DNA from: Bradyrhizobium nitroreducens
Lineage (GTDB): Bacteria; Pseudomonadota; Alphaproteobacteria; Rhizobiales; Xanthobacteraceae
Assembly: GCF_002776695.1 (NCBI RefSeq)
Contig: NZ_LFJC01000003.1
Coordinates: forward strand, 7,428,902 to 7,492,901
DNA: 64,000 nucleotides
Direction: 5' to 3'
In this document: piece after piece, positions 44,993 through 53,975 of the stretch
Layout: the number at the start of each line of letters is the position of its first letter
Numbering within the stretch: position 1 is the stretch's first letter
Notes under the pieces: generated by a model
Database searches by the model: none
What the model saw: the letters and a program-made list of their open reading frames with translations, nothing else
What the model was told of the DNA's origin: nothing
Translations under genes and position numbers: made by a program

Positions 44993-45696
44993 GCCGCCGT
45001 CAGTTTTGGCTTGGGCGCGAGCGTTTCGAGCAGCGCGGTGCCGGTCTGGCGGACATGGGCGCCGAGCAGGCGTCCTGCCGCCTCGCTGTCACGCGCCTCG
45101 AGCGCGGCGAGGATACCGGCGTGTTCGTCGACCGAATTGCTCCAGCGCTTGTCGGCACCCAGGGCCAGATAGCGTGCACGCTCGGCGCGGGAAATCAGTG
45201 TCTCGTGCGCTTCGCGGAGCGGCGTGTTGCGCGCCATCCGGACGATGGTGTTGTGGATTTCGCCGTTGATGGCAAAATAATCGTCGAGCTTGCCGTTGCG
45301 GTGATGCCCCTCCATCCGGGTCTGAAGCGTCCGCAGGCGGGCGAGGTCGCGTTCGGTCGCGCGCTCGGCGGCAAGCTCTGCGGCCAGCCGTTCGATCCCC
45401 GCGAGCGCCTCGAACAACTCCGAGATGCCGGCGATCGCGATGTCGGCGATGCGCGGGCTGCGGTTGGGGCGAAGCTCGATCAACCCTTCGGCCGCGAGCA
45501 CCTTCATGGCTTCACGAAGGGGGGTACGGGACACGCCCAGCTCCTTCGACAGCCTCGTCTCCTGGGTCTGCGAGCCCGGCGCCAGCTCGCCGCGAATGAT
45601 CATCGTCCGCATCCGCGCGGCGGCGCGCTCATGCAAGCCCATCCTCTTGAGTTTGGGCGATTTTCGGCCCTTCGGGGTTTCCGACTTCTGCTGCAC
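44989..45696 (-). CDS. GntR-family transcriptional regulator (FCD domain)
   Basis: 235 residues. The N-terminal winged helix (MRTMIIRGELAPGSQTQETR then LSKELGVSRTPLREAMKVLA, about 30-70) is followed by an all-helical FCD ligand domain (about 90-225) with the metal-binding His pattern ending in DEHAGILAALEARD. It is divergent from the importer at 45895 and overlaps the racemase homologue. Probably controls one or both in response to a small acid or amide. Confidence 0.9.
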   Translation of the reverse strand: MQQKSETPKGRKSPKLKRMGLHERAAARMRTMIIRGELAPGSQTQETRLSKELGVSRTPLREAMKVLAAEGLIELRPNRSPRIADIAIAGISELFEALAGIERLAAELAAERATERDLARLRTLQTRMEGHHRNGKLDDYFAINGEIHNTIVRMARNTPLREAHETLISRAERARYLALGADKRWSNSVDEHAGILAALEARDSEAAGRLLGAHVRQTGTALLETLAPKPKLTAA

Positions 45697-45794
45697 GCGC
45701 GCCTCGTTGCTTCAGTTCATCCTAGCCGTTTCCGGCCGCTTTGCTTGCCCAAAATACCGACGCATGTCGCTGAAAACAATGGCATAGCGCGCAA

Positions 45795-45815
45795 ATTGTA
45801 TGCAGCATGCAGAAT
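45795..45815. promoter_or_regulatory. Candidate GntR operator
   Basis: The gap between the divergent GntR and binding-protein genes contains TTGTATGCAGCATGCAGAA, with the short palindrome ATGC-A-GCAT at its core. FCD-type GntR proteins often bind sites beginning TTGTAT. The symmetry is only nine bases, so this is a weak call. Confidence 0.25.
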
Positions 45816-45894
45816 CCCCGTTGCGCTGCCGCGAAGGCCGACCGATGATCTCCCGAGACGCGCGAGGTCTCGCGCCTTCGAAACGGAGTGAGCA

Positions 45895-46899
45895 ATGCGG
45901 ACGAGTTTGCGAATGGGCCTCGTGGTGATGGCCGCGATATTGGGCGGAGGCGACCTCGCCATTGCGCAGACCGCGAAGATCAAGCTCGGCTACGCCAAAT
46001 GCGCGCACTGCCTGCCGATGTCGCTGATCCCGGGCATGGCCAAGGGTGTCGAGGTCGAGGCCACCGGCTTCAACTCGGGCAACGACGTGCTCACCGCCCT
46101 GATCTCGAAGAGCATCGACGTCGCGCAGGTTACCTACCTCCATTACATCACCGCGCTCGACAAGGGCTTTGACGTCGTCGCCGTGTCCGGCCAGATCAAC
46201 GGCGGCTCGGAATGTCTCTCCTCTGCGAAGCTGAACCTGCCGCCCGACGATTGGACCGCGTTCAAGGCCGTCGTCGCCAAGGGCAGGAGCGACGGTCAGC
46301 TGCTGAAGGTCGCGGCCTCCCGCGGCAACGCGCAGGACATCCACATGCGCGGCGCATTCCTCAAGCAGGGTGTCGATCCCAACAAGGACATCCAGTTCAT
46401 CAACATCCCCAACCCTTCCGACCATCTTGCAGCGCTCCAACGCGGCGAGGTCGACATGATCTGCTCGGTCGAGCCATTCGCCTCGCAGATCCGGCTCGCC
46501 GGTGCCGGCAAGCACTTCGTGCTGCCGTACGACCAGGCGGCCGGCAATCTGACCAATTTGATCGTGACGCGCTCTGACGTCATCGCCAGCCAGCGCGCTG
46601 GTGTTCAGGGCGTCGTCAGCGCCGTGGTCGAGCTCGACAACAAGTTGGTCGCCGACAAGACGCCGTGGATCGACGTCATCAACAAGCTGACCGGCCTCGA
46701 TAAGAACGTGGCGGCGGAGGCGCTGAAGAACGCTTCGCCCGATCCTGCGATCCACCGGTCGCAAACGCTCGCGATCGCCGCCATGATGCGCGACCTCAAA
46801 TACATCCAGAAGGACGTCTCCGCGGAAGCGGAGAAAAACATGGACTATTCGTTCCTGGAGCAGGCCACCGGAAAGGCCAAGAATGACCTCGGTTACTGA
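45895..46899 (+). CDS. ABC transporter substrate-binding protein, SsuA/TauA/NMT1 type
   Basis: Periplasmic binding protein of 334 residues. A Sec signal (about 1-26, ending LAIAQ) precedes IKLGYAKCAHCLPMSLIPG, SGNDVLTALISKSIDVAQVT and a second-domain AALQRGEVDMICSVEPFASQ. This is the NMT1/SsuA fold used for nitrate, sulfonates, pyrimidine or aromatic ligands. Its end overlaps the permease gene by 17 bases. Downstream hydantoinase and decarboxylase-like genes suggest a cyclic imide, hydantoin or pyrimidine-like ligand, as inference. Confidence 0.88.
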   Translation: MRTSLRMGLVVMAAILGGGDLAIAQTAKIKLGYAKCAHCLPMSLIPGMAKGVEVEATGFNSGNDVLTALISKSIDVAQVTYLHYITALDKGFDVVAVSGQINGGSECLSSAKLNLPPDDWTAFKAVVAKGRSDGQLLKVAASRGNAQDIHMRGAFLKQGVDPNKDIQFINIPNPSDHLAALQRGEVDMICSVEPFASQIRLAGAGKHFVLPYDQAAGNLTNLIVTRSDVIASQRAGVQGVVSAVVELDNKLVADKTPWIDVINKLTGLDKNVAAEALKNASPDPAIHRSQTLAIAAMMRDLKYIQKDVSAEAEKNMDYSFLEQATGKAKNDLGY

Positions 46900-47734
46900 C
46901 GTCTCGCCCGCAAGGCCTGCGCTTCGGCTGACGCGGGCGATCCAGGGGCTCGAACGCCTGATCGTGCCGGCGCTGCTGATTGCAGGCTGGGAGGCTTTTG
47001 CCCGCAGCGGCGTGCTTCCGCCCGCGCTGCTGCCGGCGCCGAGCGCCGTGCTGCACGCGCTCGGCGACTGGGTGTTCGGCTTCGACGAGACCACGCAGAC
47101 CTATTCCGGACACTGGCTGCGCGATGCGCTCGCCAGCGCTTTGCGTGTGTTCGGCGGCTTTGCGCTGGCGAGCTTGCTCGGCATCCTCGCCGGTGTCGCG
47201 ATCGGCTGGTCGCGCCTGTTCGAGAAGACGCTGGAGCCGACGCTGCAGATGCTGCGGCCGATCCCGCCGGTGTCCTGGATTCCGCTCGCCATCATCTGGT
47301 TCGGCATCGCCGACAAGCCGGCGATCTTCCTCGTTTTCCTGGGTGCTTTCTTCCCCGTGCTGATGAACGCGATCCATGGCGTGAAGACCGTGGACCATAA
47401 TCTGGTCCGCGCGGGCGCGATGATGGGTGCGAACGGGCGGCAGATGTTGACCGACATCGTGCTTCCGGCGGCGCTGCCCTCGATCTTTGCGGGTCTGCGC
47501 ATCGCGGTCGGCTCGGCCTGGATGCTGACGGTCACGGCCGAGATGGTCGCGGTCAAGAGCGGCCTCGGCTACGTGCTGTGGGACTCTTACTACTTCCTGC
47601 GCTACGACATCGTGCTGGCGGCAATGATCTCGATCGGGCTGCTCGGCTATCTCACCGACCTCGGCCTCAAGGCGATCATGGCGCGCACGCTGCGCTGGCA
47701 GCAGACGACCACCGTGCAGGGCAGGGCAGGCTGA
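46883..47734 (+). CDS. ABC transporter permease, SsuC/TauC type
   Basis: 283 residues with six membrane segments and the loop GAMMGANGRQMLTDIVLPAA near residue 180. The segment RPIPPVSWIPLAIIWFGI is a hallmark of the SsuC/TauC/NrtB group. ATG 46883 lies inside the upstream gene and the stop overlaps the ATPase start (TGATG). Confidence 0.9.
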   Translation: MTSVTDVSPARPALRLTRAIQGLERLIVPALLIAGWEAFARSGVLPPALLPAPSAVLHALGDWVFGFDETTQTYSGHWLRDALASALRVFGGFALASLLGILAGVAIGWSRLFEKTLEPTLQMLRPIPPVSWIPLAIIWFGIADKPAIFLVFLGAFFPVLMNAIHGVKTVDHNLVRAGAMMGANGRQMLTDIVLPAALPSIFAGLRIAVGSAWMLTVTAEMVAVKSGLGYVLWDSYYFLRYDIVLAAMISIGLLGYLTDLGLKAIMARTLRWQQTTTVQGRAG

Positions 47735-48510
47735 TGGCGGCAATCGAGCTTCGCAACATCGTCAAGGTATTCTCCGACAAGCGGCGCGGCCGCGACCTCC
47801 TGACGCTGGACAACATCAATCTCGACATCGAGGCCAACGACTTCGTCTGCCTGCTCGGCCCGTCCGGCTGCGGCAAGTCGACACTCCTGAACATCATCGC
47901 CGGCTTCGAGCAGGCAACCTCCGGGCGGACGCTGGTTGGCGGCAAGCAGGTGGAGCGGCCGGGCTCCGACCGCGGCGTCGTGTTTCAGCAGCCGACCCTG
48001 ATGCCGTGGCTGACCGCGATCGACAACATCGCCTTCCATCTCAAGCTCAAGGGCGTCGCCAAAGCCGAACGGCACGACCGCGCCATGGAGTTCATCGATC
48101 TCGTCGGCCTGCGAGGTTTCGAGCACCATCATCCCTCCGAGATGTCCGGCGGCATGAACCAGCGGGTCGGCATCGCCCGGGCGCTGCTCATGAACCCCAG
48201 CGTCATCCTGATGGACGAGCCGTTTGCTGCGCTGGACGCCCAGACCAAGCTCGAAATGCAGGAGGAACTGGTCGCGATCTGGCAGAAACGGCGCTGCACC
48301 ATCGTATTCGTCACCCACAGCGTCGACGAGGCGCTGGTGCTCGGCAACAAGATCGTGGTGATGACCAAGAGGCCGGGCCGCATCCGCGAGGCCGTCAATT
48401 TCGACCTGCCGCGCCCGCGCGACATCACCAGCCCCGAATTCAACGACGCCAAGCGCCACGTCCTGTCCCTGATCCGGGAGGAGTCGACGCGGCTTGCGCA
48501 GGCGTCGTAA
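47734..48510 (+). CDS. ABC transporter ATP-binding protein, SsuB/TauB type
   Basis: 258 residues: Walker A GPSGCGKST near 45, Q-loop VVFQQPTLMPWLT near 88, signature MSGGMNQRVGIARALLMNPS, Walker B ILMDEPFAALDAQT and H-loop FVTHSVDEA. QQPTLMPWLT is typical of the nitrate/sulfonate/taurine group. Shares one base with the permease stop. Confidence 0.92.
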   Translation: MAAIELRNIVKVFSDKRRGRDLLTLDNINLDIEANDFVCLLGPSGCGKSTLLNIIAGFEQATSGRTLVGGKQVERPGSDRGVVFQQPTLMPWLTAIDNIAFHLKLKGVAKAERHDRAMEFIDLVGLRGFEHHHPSEMSGGMNQRVGIARALLMNPSVILMDEPFAALDAQTKLEMQEELVAIWQKRRCTIVFVTHSVDEALVLGNKIVVMTKRPGRIREAVNFDLPRPRDITSPEFNDAKRHVLSLIREESTRLAQAS

Positions 48511-48520
48511 GGTTAAGGCC

Positions 48521-49252
48521 ATGCGCAAGCGTCTCGGCATGATCACGCCGTCCTCCAACTCGGTGCTCGAGCCCGTCACCAGCGCGATGCTCGCTGGCGT
48601 GCCTGATGTCACCGCCCATTTCTCGCGCTTCCGCGTCACCGAGATTGCGCTCGATACCGCGGCGCTGAACCAGTTCGACGCCTCGGTGATGCTGCCGGCG
48701 GCGGACTTGCTGGCCGACGCAAAAGTCGATGCCATCGCCTGGAACGGCACCTCCGCGAGCTGGCTCGGCATCGGCCGCGACCGGAGCCTGTGCGAGGCGA
48801 TCGCGGCGCGCACGGGCGTACCCGCGACGACATCCACGCTCGCCTGCATCGATGCCGCGCGCGCGCTCGGTGCGAGACGCATCGGTTTGGTCTCGCCCTA
48901 TACCGATGACGTGCAGCGGCGGATCGGCGATGTCTGGTCCGAGGAGGGCGTTGCCCCGTCCGCCGAGCGGCATCTGGGCCTGCGCGACAATTTCTCCTTC
49001 GGCGAGGTTGCGCCTGCGACCATCGCGGACATGATCCGCGCGGTGGCGTTGGAAGGTGCCGACGCGATTGTTATCCTTTGCACCAATCTCGACGGGGCCG
49101 CGCTTGCGGCTTCGCTCGAACGGGAATTGAACATTGCCGTGCTCGATTCGGTCGCGGTGACGTTGTGGCGAACCCTTGAGCTGGCCGGAGGGGACATCTC
49201 CGCTCTTGCGCCGTGGGGCCGGATCTTCCAGACACCAGCGGTCATCAAGTAA
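48521..49252 (+). CDS. Arylmalonate decarboxylase/maleate isomerase-like protein
   Basis: 243 residues of the Asp/Glu racemase superfamily. Maleate isomerases and racemases use two Cys; here the first position is Gly76 (AWNGTSASW) while the second, Cys187 (VILCTN), is present. The same Gly/Cys arrangement is known for arylmalonate decarboxylase (G74/C188), which also has the SPYTDDV-like YIDDV segment seen here at 127-131. It may therefore be a decarboxylase rather than an isomerase. Located between an SsuABC-type importer and a hydantoinase gene, ten bases after the ATPase. Confidence 0.78.
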   Translation: MRKRLGMITPSSNSVLEPVTSAMLAGVPDVTAHFSRFRVTEIALDTAALNQFDASVMLPAADLLADAKVDAIAWNGTSASWLGIGRDRSLCEAIAARTGVPATTSTLACIDAARALGARRIGLVSPYTDDVQRRIGDVWSEEGVAPSAERHLGLRDNFSFGEVAPATIADMIRAVALEGADAIVILCTNLDGAALAASLERELNIAVLDSVAVTLWRTLELAGGDISALAPWGRIFQTPAVIK

Positions 49253-49263
49253 CGGAGGCGCCT

Positions 49264-50673
49264 GTGACCCAGCTCGATCTCGCCATTCGCGGCGGCACCA
49301 TCGTGACGGCCAGCGACGAGTTCCGCGCCGACATCGGCATTCGCGACGGTCGCATCGTCAGCATTGCCGATCATCTCGAAGGTGCTGCGCGCGAGATCGA
49401 CGCGACCGGCCTGCTGGCACTGCCGGGCGGCATCGACAGCCATGTCCACATCTCCCAGCCCTCCGGCCCCGACGTCGTGATGGCCGACGATTTCGCCTCG
49501 GCCACGCGCGCAGCAGCGGCCGGCGGCAACACCATGGTGCTGCCGTTCGCGCTGCAGGAGAAGGGCACCTCGCTGCGCACCTGCGTGGAGAACTACCGCA
49601 AACTCGCGGAAGGTGAGTGCTATATCGACACTGCGTTCCACCTCATCATCTCCGATCCGACCGCGGTCGTGCTCGGGCAGGAGCTGCCGGCCCTGGTCAA
49701 GGACGGCTACACCTCTTTCAAGGTGTTCATGACCTATGACGACCTCGTGCTCAGCGACAAGCAGCTGCTCGAGGTGTTCGAGGTCGCGCGCCGCGAGGAG
49801 GCGCTGGTCATGGTCCATTGCGAGGGCTACGATGCCATCCGCTTCCTGACCTCGAAGCTCGAACGCGAGGGCCACATCGCGCCTTATTATCACGGCGTGT
49901 CGCGGCCGCAGGCGGTCGAGCGCGAGGCGACGCATCGCGCCATCAGCCATGCCGAGGTGATCGGCGTGCCCATCATGATCGTGCATGTCTCCGGGCGCGA
50001 GGCGATGGAGCAGGTGCGCTGGGCGCAGCAGCGCGGCCTGCCTGTTCATGCCGAGACCTGCCCGCAATACATCACGCTGACGGCCGACGACATGAAGGGC
50101 CTGAACATGGACATCACGGGCGCGAAGTACGTCTGCTCGCCGCCGCCGCGCGATGCCGAGAGCCAGCAGGCGATCTGGGAGGGCATCACCACAGGCGTGT
50201 TCCAGACCTTCTCGTCCGATCACTGCCCGTTCCGCTACGATGACCCCAGGGGTAAGCTGACGCCGAACGCCCGCACCTCGTTCCGCTGGGTGCCGAACGG
50301 CATTCCCGGCGTCGAGACGCGGCTGCCGATCCTGTTCTCGGAAGGCGTCTCGAAGGGACGCATCACGCTGCAAAGGTTCGTCGAGTTGACGGCGACCAAC
50401 CACGCGAGGATCTACGGCCTCTATCCGCGCAAGGGCTCAATCGGCGTCGGCTTCGATGCCGATATCGTGCTGTGGGACCCCAGGCTGAAGAAGAAGATTC
50501 AGCAGGCCGATCTTCACCATGGCGCGGACTATACGCCCTGGGAAGGCTTTGACGTCACCGGTTGGCCCGTCACCACCATCGCCCGCGGGCGGGTCGTGTA
50601 CGACCAGGGCGAGATCGTCGGCGACAAGGGCGCAGGCGAGGTGCTGAGCCGCGGCAAGTCGAGCCTGATCTGA
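49264..50673 (+). CDS. Dihydropyrimidinase/D-hydantoinase-type cyclic amidohydrolase
   Basis: 469 residues. The binuclear metal site is complete: HVH near 58-60 (GGIDSHVHIS), the carboxylated Lys in YTSFKVFMTYDD near 160, His in MVHCEG and MIVHVSG, and the Asp in TFSSDHCPFRYDD. This architecture opens cyclic amides such as dihydropyrimidines, hydantoins or related imides. GTG 49264 is chosen since GGAGG lies six bases upstream. Follows the decarboxylase-like gene by 11 bases. No N-carbamoylase is adjacent; amidases elsewhere in the window may take that role. Confidence 0.93.
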   Translation: MTQLDLAIRGGTIVTASDEFRADIGIRDGRIVSIADHLEGAAREIDATGLLALPGGIDSHVHISQPSGPDVVMADDFASATRAAAAGGNTMVLPFALQEKGTSLRTCVENYRKLAEGECYIDTAFHLIISDPTAVVLGQELPALVKDGYTSFKVFMTYDDLVLSDKQLLEVFEVARREEALVMVHCEGYDAIRFLTSKLEREGHIAPYYHGVSRPQAVEREATHRAISHAEVIGVPIMIVHVSGREAMEQVRWAQQRGLPVHAETCPQYITLTADDMKGLNMDITGAKYVCSPPPRDAESQQAIWEGITTGVFQTFSSDHCPFRYDDPRGKLTPNARTSFRWVPNGIPGVETRLPILFSEGVSKGRITLQRFVELTATNHARIYGLYPRKGSIGVGFDADIVLWDPRLKKKIQQADLHHGADYTPWEGFDVTGWPVTTIARGRVVYDQGEIVGDKGAGEVLSRGKSSLI

Positions 50674-50716
50674 TCAGGCGCGGATCGCTTGGCGCCTGGT
50701 CTGGAGAAGGGCGCGG

Positions 50717-51655
50717 TCAGGGCATGCGGGATTTTGTCAGGACGCAGTGGACGCCCTTGTTGCCGTCGACCATCTGCGTGATCCTGAGGTCGGCGGCGAT
50801 CGAGCAGAGGGTATAGGCGTCCTGCGCGCTGAGGCCGCTCCTCTCGCGGATCAGCGCGATCATGTCGCGCAGCGCCGCCTTGGCGGCATCGTCGAGGTCC
50901 TCGTCGAATCCCATCGTGATCCAGTCGACCGCGGTTTCCGCGCGCGGGGAGGTGAGGCGAAGATCGCGCCGGACGTGGAATTCGAAGGTGCCGGTGAGCG
51001 CGGCCTCGATCGCCGTCAGGCAGACCTCACCGTCGCCCTGGAGCGCATGGCCGTCGCCGGCGGAGAACAGCGCGCCCGGCACGAAGACGGGAAAATACAG
51101 CGTGCTGCCTGCGCCGAGCTCCTTGTTGTCCATGTTGCCGCCGAACGCCCGCGGCTCCTTCGAGGACAACCGGCCCCAGGCGAGCGGCGGCGCGACGCCG
51201 AAATTGCCGAAGAAGGGGGACAGCGGCAGCTCCTGTCCCCAGGGCAGGCGCGCCACGTTACGCGCGCGGTCAAGCGGAATGTAGATGCGACGAAACTCGG
51301 GAAAATCCTCGGGCAGCGTGCCGAGCGTCGGCACCTGGAGGTTCCAGCCCCAATTGCAGCGTAGTTCGATATTCAGCACGCGCACTTCAAGCACGTCGCC
51401 GGGTTCAGTGCCCTCGACATGGATCGGCCCCGTGAGAAGATGCGGGCCCGGACCGCGGAAGGCGCTTGCCAGCACCTCCGCATGTCCAGGCACCACCTCA
51501 AAACCGAGCGATGGATCAGGCAGATCGTCCGGTTCGCCCGATAGCGTCTCGATGGTCACCCGGTCTCCGGATGCGATCCGGAGCGCCGGCTTCAATCGTC
51601 CGTCCCAGAGTCCCCACTGGACGTTTCCGGGAATGGATCGCAGAACGTAGTCCAT
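50717..51655 (-). CDS. Acetamidase/formamidase family protein
   Basis: 312 residues, a shorter and divergent paralogue of the protein at 32300. Shared features: PIHVEGTEPGDVLEVRVLN near 97, GGNMDNKELGAGSTLYFPVF near 172, LFSAGDGHALQGDGEVCLTA near 195 and the C terminus ITQMVDGNKGVHCVL. Transcribed opposite to the hydantoinase gene and downstream of the NCS1 permease, with a 23-base gap to it. It probably cleaves a linear amide released by ring opening. A decayed copy of its 3' end lies at 35846. Confidence 0.9.
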   Translation of the reverse strand: MDYVLRSIPGNVQWGLWDGRLKPALRIASGDRVTIETLSGEPDDLPDPSLGFEVVPGHAEVLASAFRGPGPHLLTGPIHVEGTEPGDVLEVRVLNIELRCNWGWNLQVPTLGTLPEDFPEFRRIYIPLDRARNVARLPWGQELPLSPFFGNFGVAPPLAWGRLSSKEPRAFGGNMDNKELGAGSTLYFPVFVPGALFSAGDGHALQGDGEVCLTAIEAALTGTFEFHVRRDLRLTSPRAETAVDWITMGFDEDLDDAAKAALRDMIALIRERSGLSAQDAYTLCSIAADLRITQMVDGNKGVHCVLTKSRMP

Positions 51656-51678
51656 CAGTCTACCGTCACTGCCTGCCG

Positions 51679-53097
51679 CTAGCTGCCTGCGCTGCTCGCG
51701 ACGATCGAGGAGGGCGAAGTCACGAGCTTGCCGAGCCCGAGATAGACGAGGCCCGCAACCCCGATGCCGAACAGCCAGCTCAGGTCGGCACCGCCGAGTA
51801 GATTGGTCGAGATCGGCCCCTGCAGCGCGCCGACGAGGCCGTCTTCGACCAGCCAGCCGGCGACGAGGCCCGCAAAGAAGGCGATCATGCCGGCCCAGTT
51901 GATGTCGCCATAGGCGCTGGTCTCCGGCGAGCGATAGAGCTCGGCGATGTCGATCTTGCCCTTACGCTTGATGAAGAAGTCGGCCAGCACCACACCGGCC
52001 CACGGGCTCATCCACAAGAGCAGGCTGATCATCCAGTTGTCGAACGCTTTCGCGAAAGACGGCGCGAAGATGAAGTACAGCGTGACCAGATAGCCGGCGA
52101 CGCCGACGATGACGGTGAGCCAGAAACGGGAGAATTTCAGCCCCGCGCTGAGCGCCGCCAACGTCGCCGAATAGACGTTGAGGATGTTGGTGGCGATCGG
52201 GCCGTGCAACACCATCAGGAGGACCAGGATGCTGACAGGCCCGCCAAATACCGCGCTCACCATCTTGGCGGGATCGGTATCCAGCGTCGTCGAGGCGATG
52301 GTCGCGCCGAGAATGCCGAGCCAGACCGTGGGCACGAACATGCCGACATAGCTGTACCAGAACACGGATTTCGACGGCACGCTCTTCGGCACGAAGCGCG
52401 AATAGTCGGAGGCCCAGGTCACCCAGGAAATGCCCCAGCCGACCCCGATCGCGGTGGTCAGCAGCGTCAGCATCGCCAGATGTGCCCCCGGAGGCAGCGA
52501 TGTCGTCAGGTTCCAGTTGACGACACCCGGGCGCGTCCATGCCAAAACGCTCATCAGCACCATGATGGCGATGGTTGGCGGCACCGTGTACTTCTCGAAG
52601 GTGCGTATCGCATAGAAGCCGTAGATTCCGATCAGCACCTGCACGGCCATCACCAGCGTGATGACGACGATCTCGATCGGCCAGGTGTCGGGAACGCCGA
52701 ACTGCCCGAGGATGCCCATCGAGACCTTGACCGGGAAGTAGGTGTTGACCCCGATCCAGCCCAGCGTCATCAGGAACATCAGGATGCTCGGCAGGTAGGC
52801 GCCGCGGACGCCGAAGGCGGAGCGGCTCAGCACCATCTGGTTGACGCCGGTCTTGTGCCCCATCACCGTGAAGGTCGCGAAGATCGCGCATCCCACGATG
52901 TTGCCGAGCACGATGACCGCGATCGTTTCCATCAGGCCGAGCTTCAGAATGATGCCGAGCGCGCCGAGCGCCCAGTTGACCGGCGCGATGTTGGCGCCGG
53001 CCCAGATCCACATCTGCTGCGGCCCGGTCGAGTCCCGGTCCGCGTCGGGAATTGGCTCGATGCTGTGAAGATCAGCGCGAAGTTCGGAATCCGTCAT
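51679..53097 (-). CDS. NCS1-family permease (purine/cytosine/hydantoin type)
   Basis: 472 residues, about twelve membrane segments. The NCS1 hallmark PQQMWIWAGANIAPVNWALG is near residue 25, and GHKTGVNQMVLSRSAFGVRG near 75. Members carry nucleobases, hydantoins, allantoin or thiamin by cation symport. ATG 53097 is preceded by GGGGGATG; the frame is open 18 codons upstream but covers a promoter-like region. A sigma-54-type promoter and palindromic operator lie directly in front (53110-53150). The formamidase gene follows in the same direction. Confidence 0.9.
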   Translation of the reverse strand: MTDSELRADLHSIEPIPDADRDSTGPQQMWIWAGANIAPVNWALGALGIILKLGLMETIAVIVLGNIVGCAIFATFTVMGHKTGVNQMVLSRSAFGVRGAYLPSILMFLMTLGWIGVNTYFPVKVSMGILGQFGVPDTWPIEIVVITLVMAVQVLIGIYGFYAIRTFEKYTVPPTIAIMVLMSVLAWTRPGVVNWNLTTSLPPGAHLAMLTLLTTAIGVGWGISWVTWASDYSRFVPKSVPSKSVFWYSYVGMFVPTVWLGILGATIASTTLDTDPAKMVSAVFGGPVSILVLLMVLHGPIATNILNVYSATLAALSAGLKFSRFWLTVIVGVAGYLVTLYFIFAPSFAKAFDNWMISLLLWMSPWAGVVLADFFIKRKGKIDIAELYRSPETSAYGDINWAGMIAFFAGLVAGWLVEDGLVGALQGPISTNLLGGADLSWLFGIGVAGLVYLGLGKLVTSPSSIVASSAGS

Positions 53098-53109
53098 GAC
53101 ATCCCCCAA

Positions 53110-53127
53110 TACGAAGCACGCTTCGCA
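53110..53127. promoter_or_regulatory. Operator-like near-palindrome in front of the NCS1 gene
   Basis: TACGAAGCACGCTTCGCA matches the perfect palindrome at 53976-53993 in 16 of 18 positions. It lies 13 bases ahead of the NCS1 start codon, at the expected transcription start of the sigma-54-type promoter on the minus strand. Both flanks share a preceding AA. Likely bound by the MarR-family protein encoded at 53387. Confidence 0.7.
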
Positions 53128-53134
53128 TCGTGGC

Positions 53135-53150
53135 AGCATAAATCGTGCCA
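53135..53150 (-). promoter_or_regulatory. Sigma-54-type promoter for the NCS1 permease
   Basis: Read on the minus strand the sequence is TGGCACGATTTATGCT: a perfect -24 element TGGCAC, five spacer bases, then ATGCT, one base off TTGCT. The GG and GC pairs are correctly spaced. The palindrome begins 23 bases after its first base, overlapping the predicted transcription start. Confidence 0.6.
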
Positions 53151-53386
53151 TGGGTTATGGGGCGGTCGGAACAGGGCGTGCGCCGAGGCCCAATGCAATC
53201 GGGTACGGGCTCGATTGCTACTGGAATTTCAAGCGCACGCCGCCGTCACGCGCGGGCTCGTTGCGCCGCGTTCGAGCCGTCGCTCCGCCGTCCGAACGTG
53301 CCGGCAGGACGTGGAGGACGTTGCACGGCCGGGCAGCGGTACGATGATAAATTAAGCAGCCAAACCCAAAACGGCAGCAGCAGCGT

Positions 53387-53896
53387 CTAGTCGAATATGG
53401 CAGCAGCGCTGTCGCGAGTGGGATTGCCGGCGACGATGCGCTGCATCATTTCAATGAAGAGCCCCTGTTCCTTTTCGCTGAGATCGCCGAGCGTGGCGCG
53501 ATGCGCCTGCCGCGCCGCGCCTTCGATCTTGACCAGCAGTGCTGCGCCGGCCGGGGTCAATCGGCACAAGCGCGCACGGCGATCGTCCTTGTTGACGGCG
53601 CGCTCGACCAGATGCCGCGCGGCGAGCCGCTTCAGCGCGCCGGTCGTCGTAGTCCGATCGAGCGCAATATCGGCCGCCAAAGTGGTCTGATCGGCGGTTT
53701 CGCGCACCGCCAGCGCCGAAAGCAAGCTGTATTGCAGTGGCGTGACCTCGAACTGCCCGCAGGCTTCCTGAAACAGCGCCACGTGAATCTGATGCAGTCG
53801 ACGGATCAGATAGCCGGGCCGCTGCGACAATGGCCAGGGGCGGTGCTTGGCCCGGCTACGACCCTTCTTTGCTTGCCGCAATGCACGCTCTCCCAA
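53387..53896 (-). CDS. MarR-family transcriptional regulator
   Basis: 169 residues with a winged helix-turn-helix: LLSALAVRETADQTTLAADI and LDRTTTTGALKRLAARHLVE (about 58-98), then the wing RAVNKDDRRARLCRLT. No ATG is in a sensible place; TTG 53896 is the best start, with AGGGGG about ten bases upstream, but the N terminus is uncertain. It lies between the two palindromic sites (53110 and 53976), and probably controls the NCS1 permease, the amidohydrolase and itself. Confidence 0.88.
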   Translation of the reverse strand: MGERALRQAKKGRSRAKHRPWPLSQRPGYLIRRLHQIHVALFQEACGQFEVTPLQYSLLSALAVRETADQTTLAADIALDRTTTTGALKRLAARHLVERAVNKDDRRARLCRLTPAGAALLVKIEGAARQAHRATLGDLSEKEQGLFIEMMQRIVAGNPTRDSAAAIFD

Positions 53897-53950
53897 CCCG
53901 GAACCCCCTGCGATTAGCTCGATTCGAACGCGCCCGCCACCGCCAGATCA

Positions 53951-53966
53951 TGGCACGAGGCTTGCT
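53951..53966 (+). promoter_or_regulatory. Sigma-54 promoter for the amidohydrolase/hydroxylase genes
   Basis: TGGCACGAGGCTTGCT is a perfect match to the -24/-12 consensus TGGCAC-N5-TTGCW. Transcription would start near 53977, 66 bases before the ATG at 54043 and inside the palindromic operator at 53976-53993. Sigma-54 promoters need an activator such as NtrC; no binding site for one was recognised upstream, where the MarR gene lies. Confidence 0.75.
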
Positions 53967-53975
53967 TTTGCAGAA

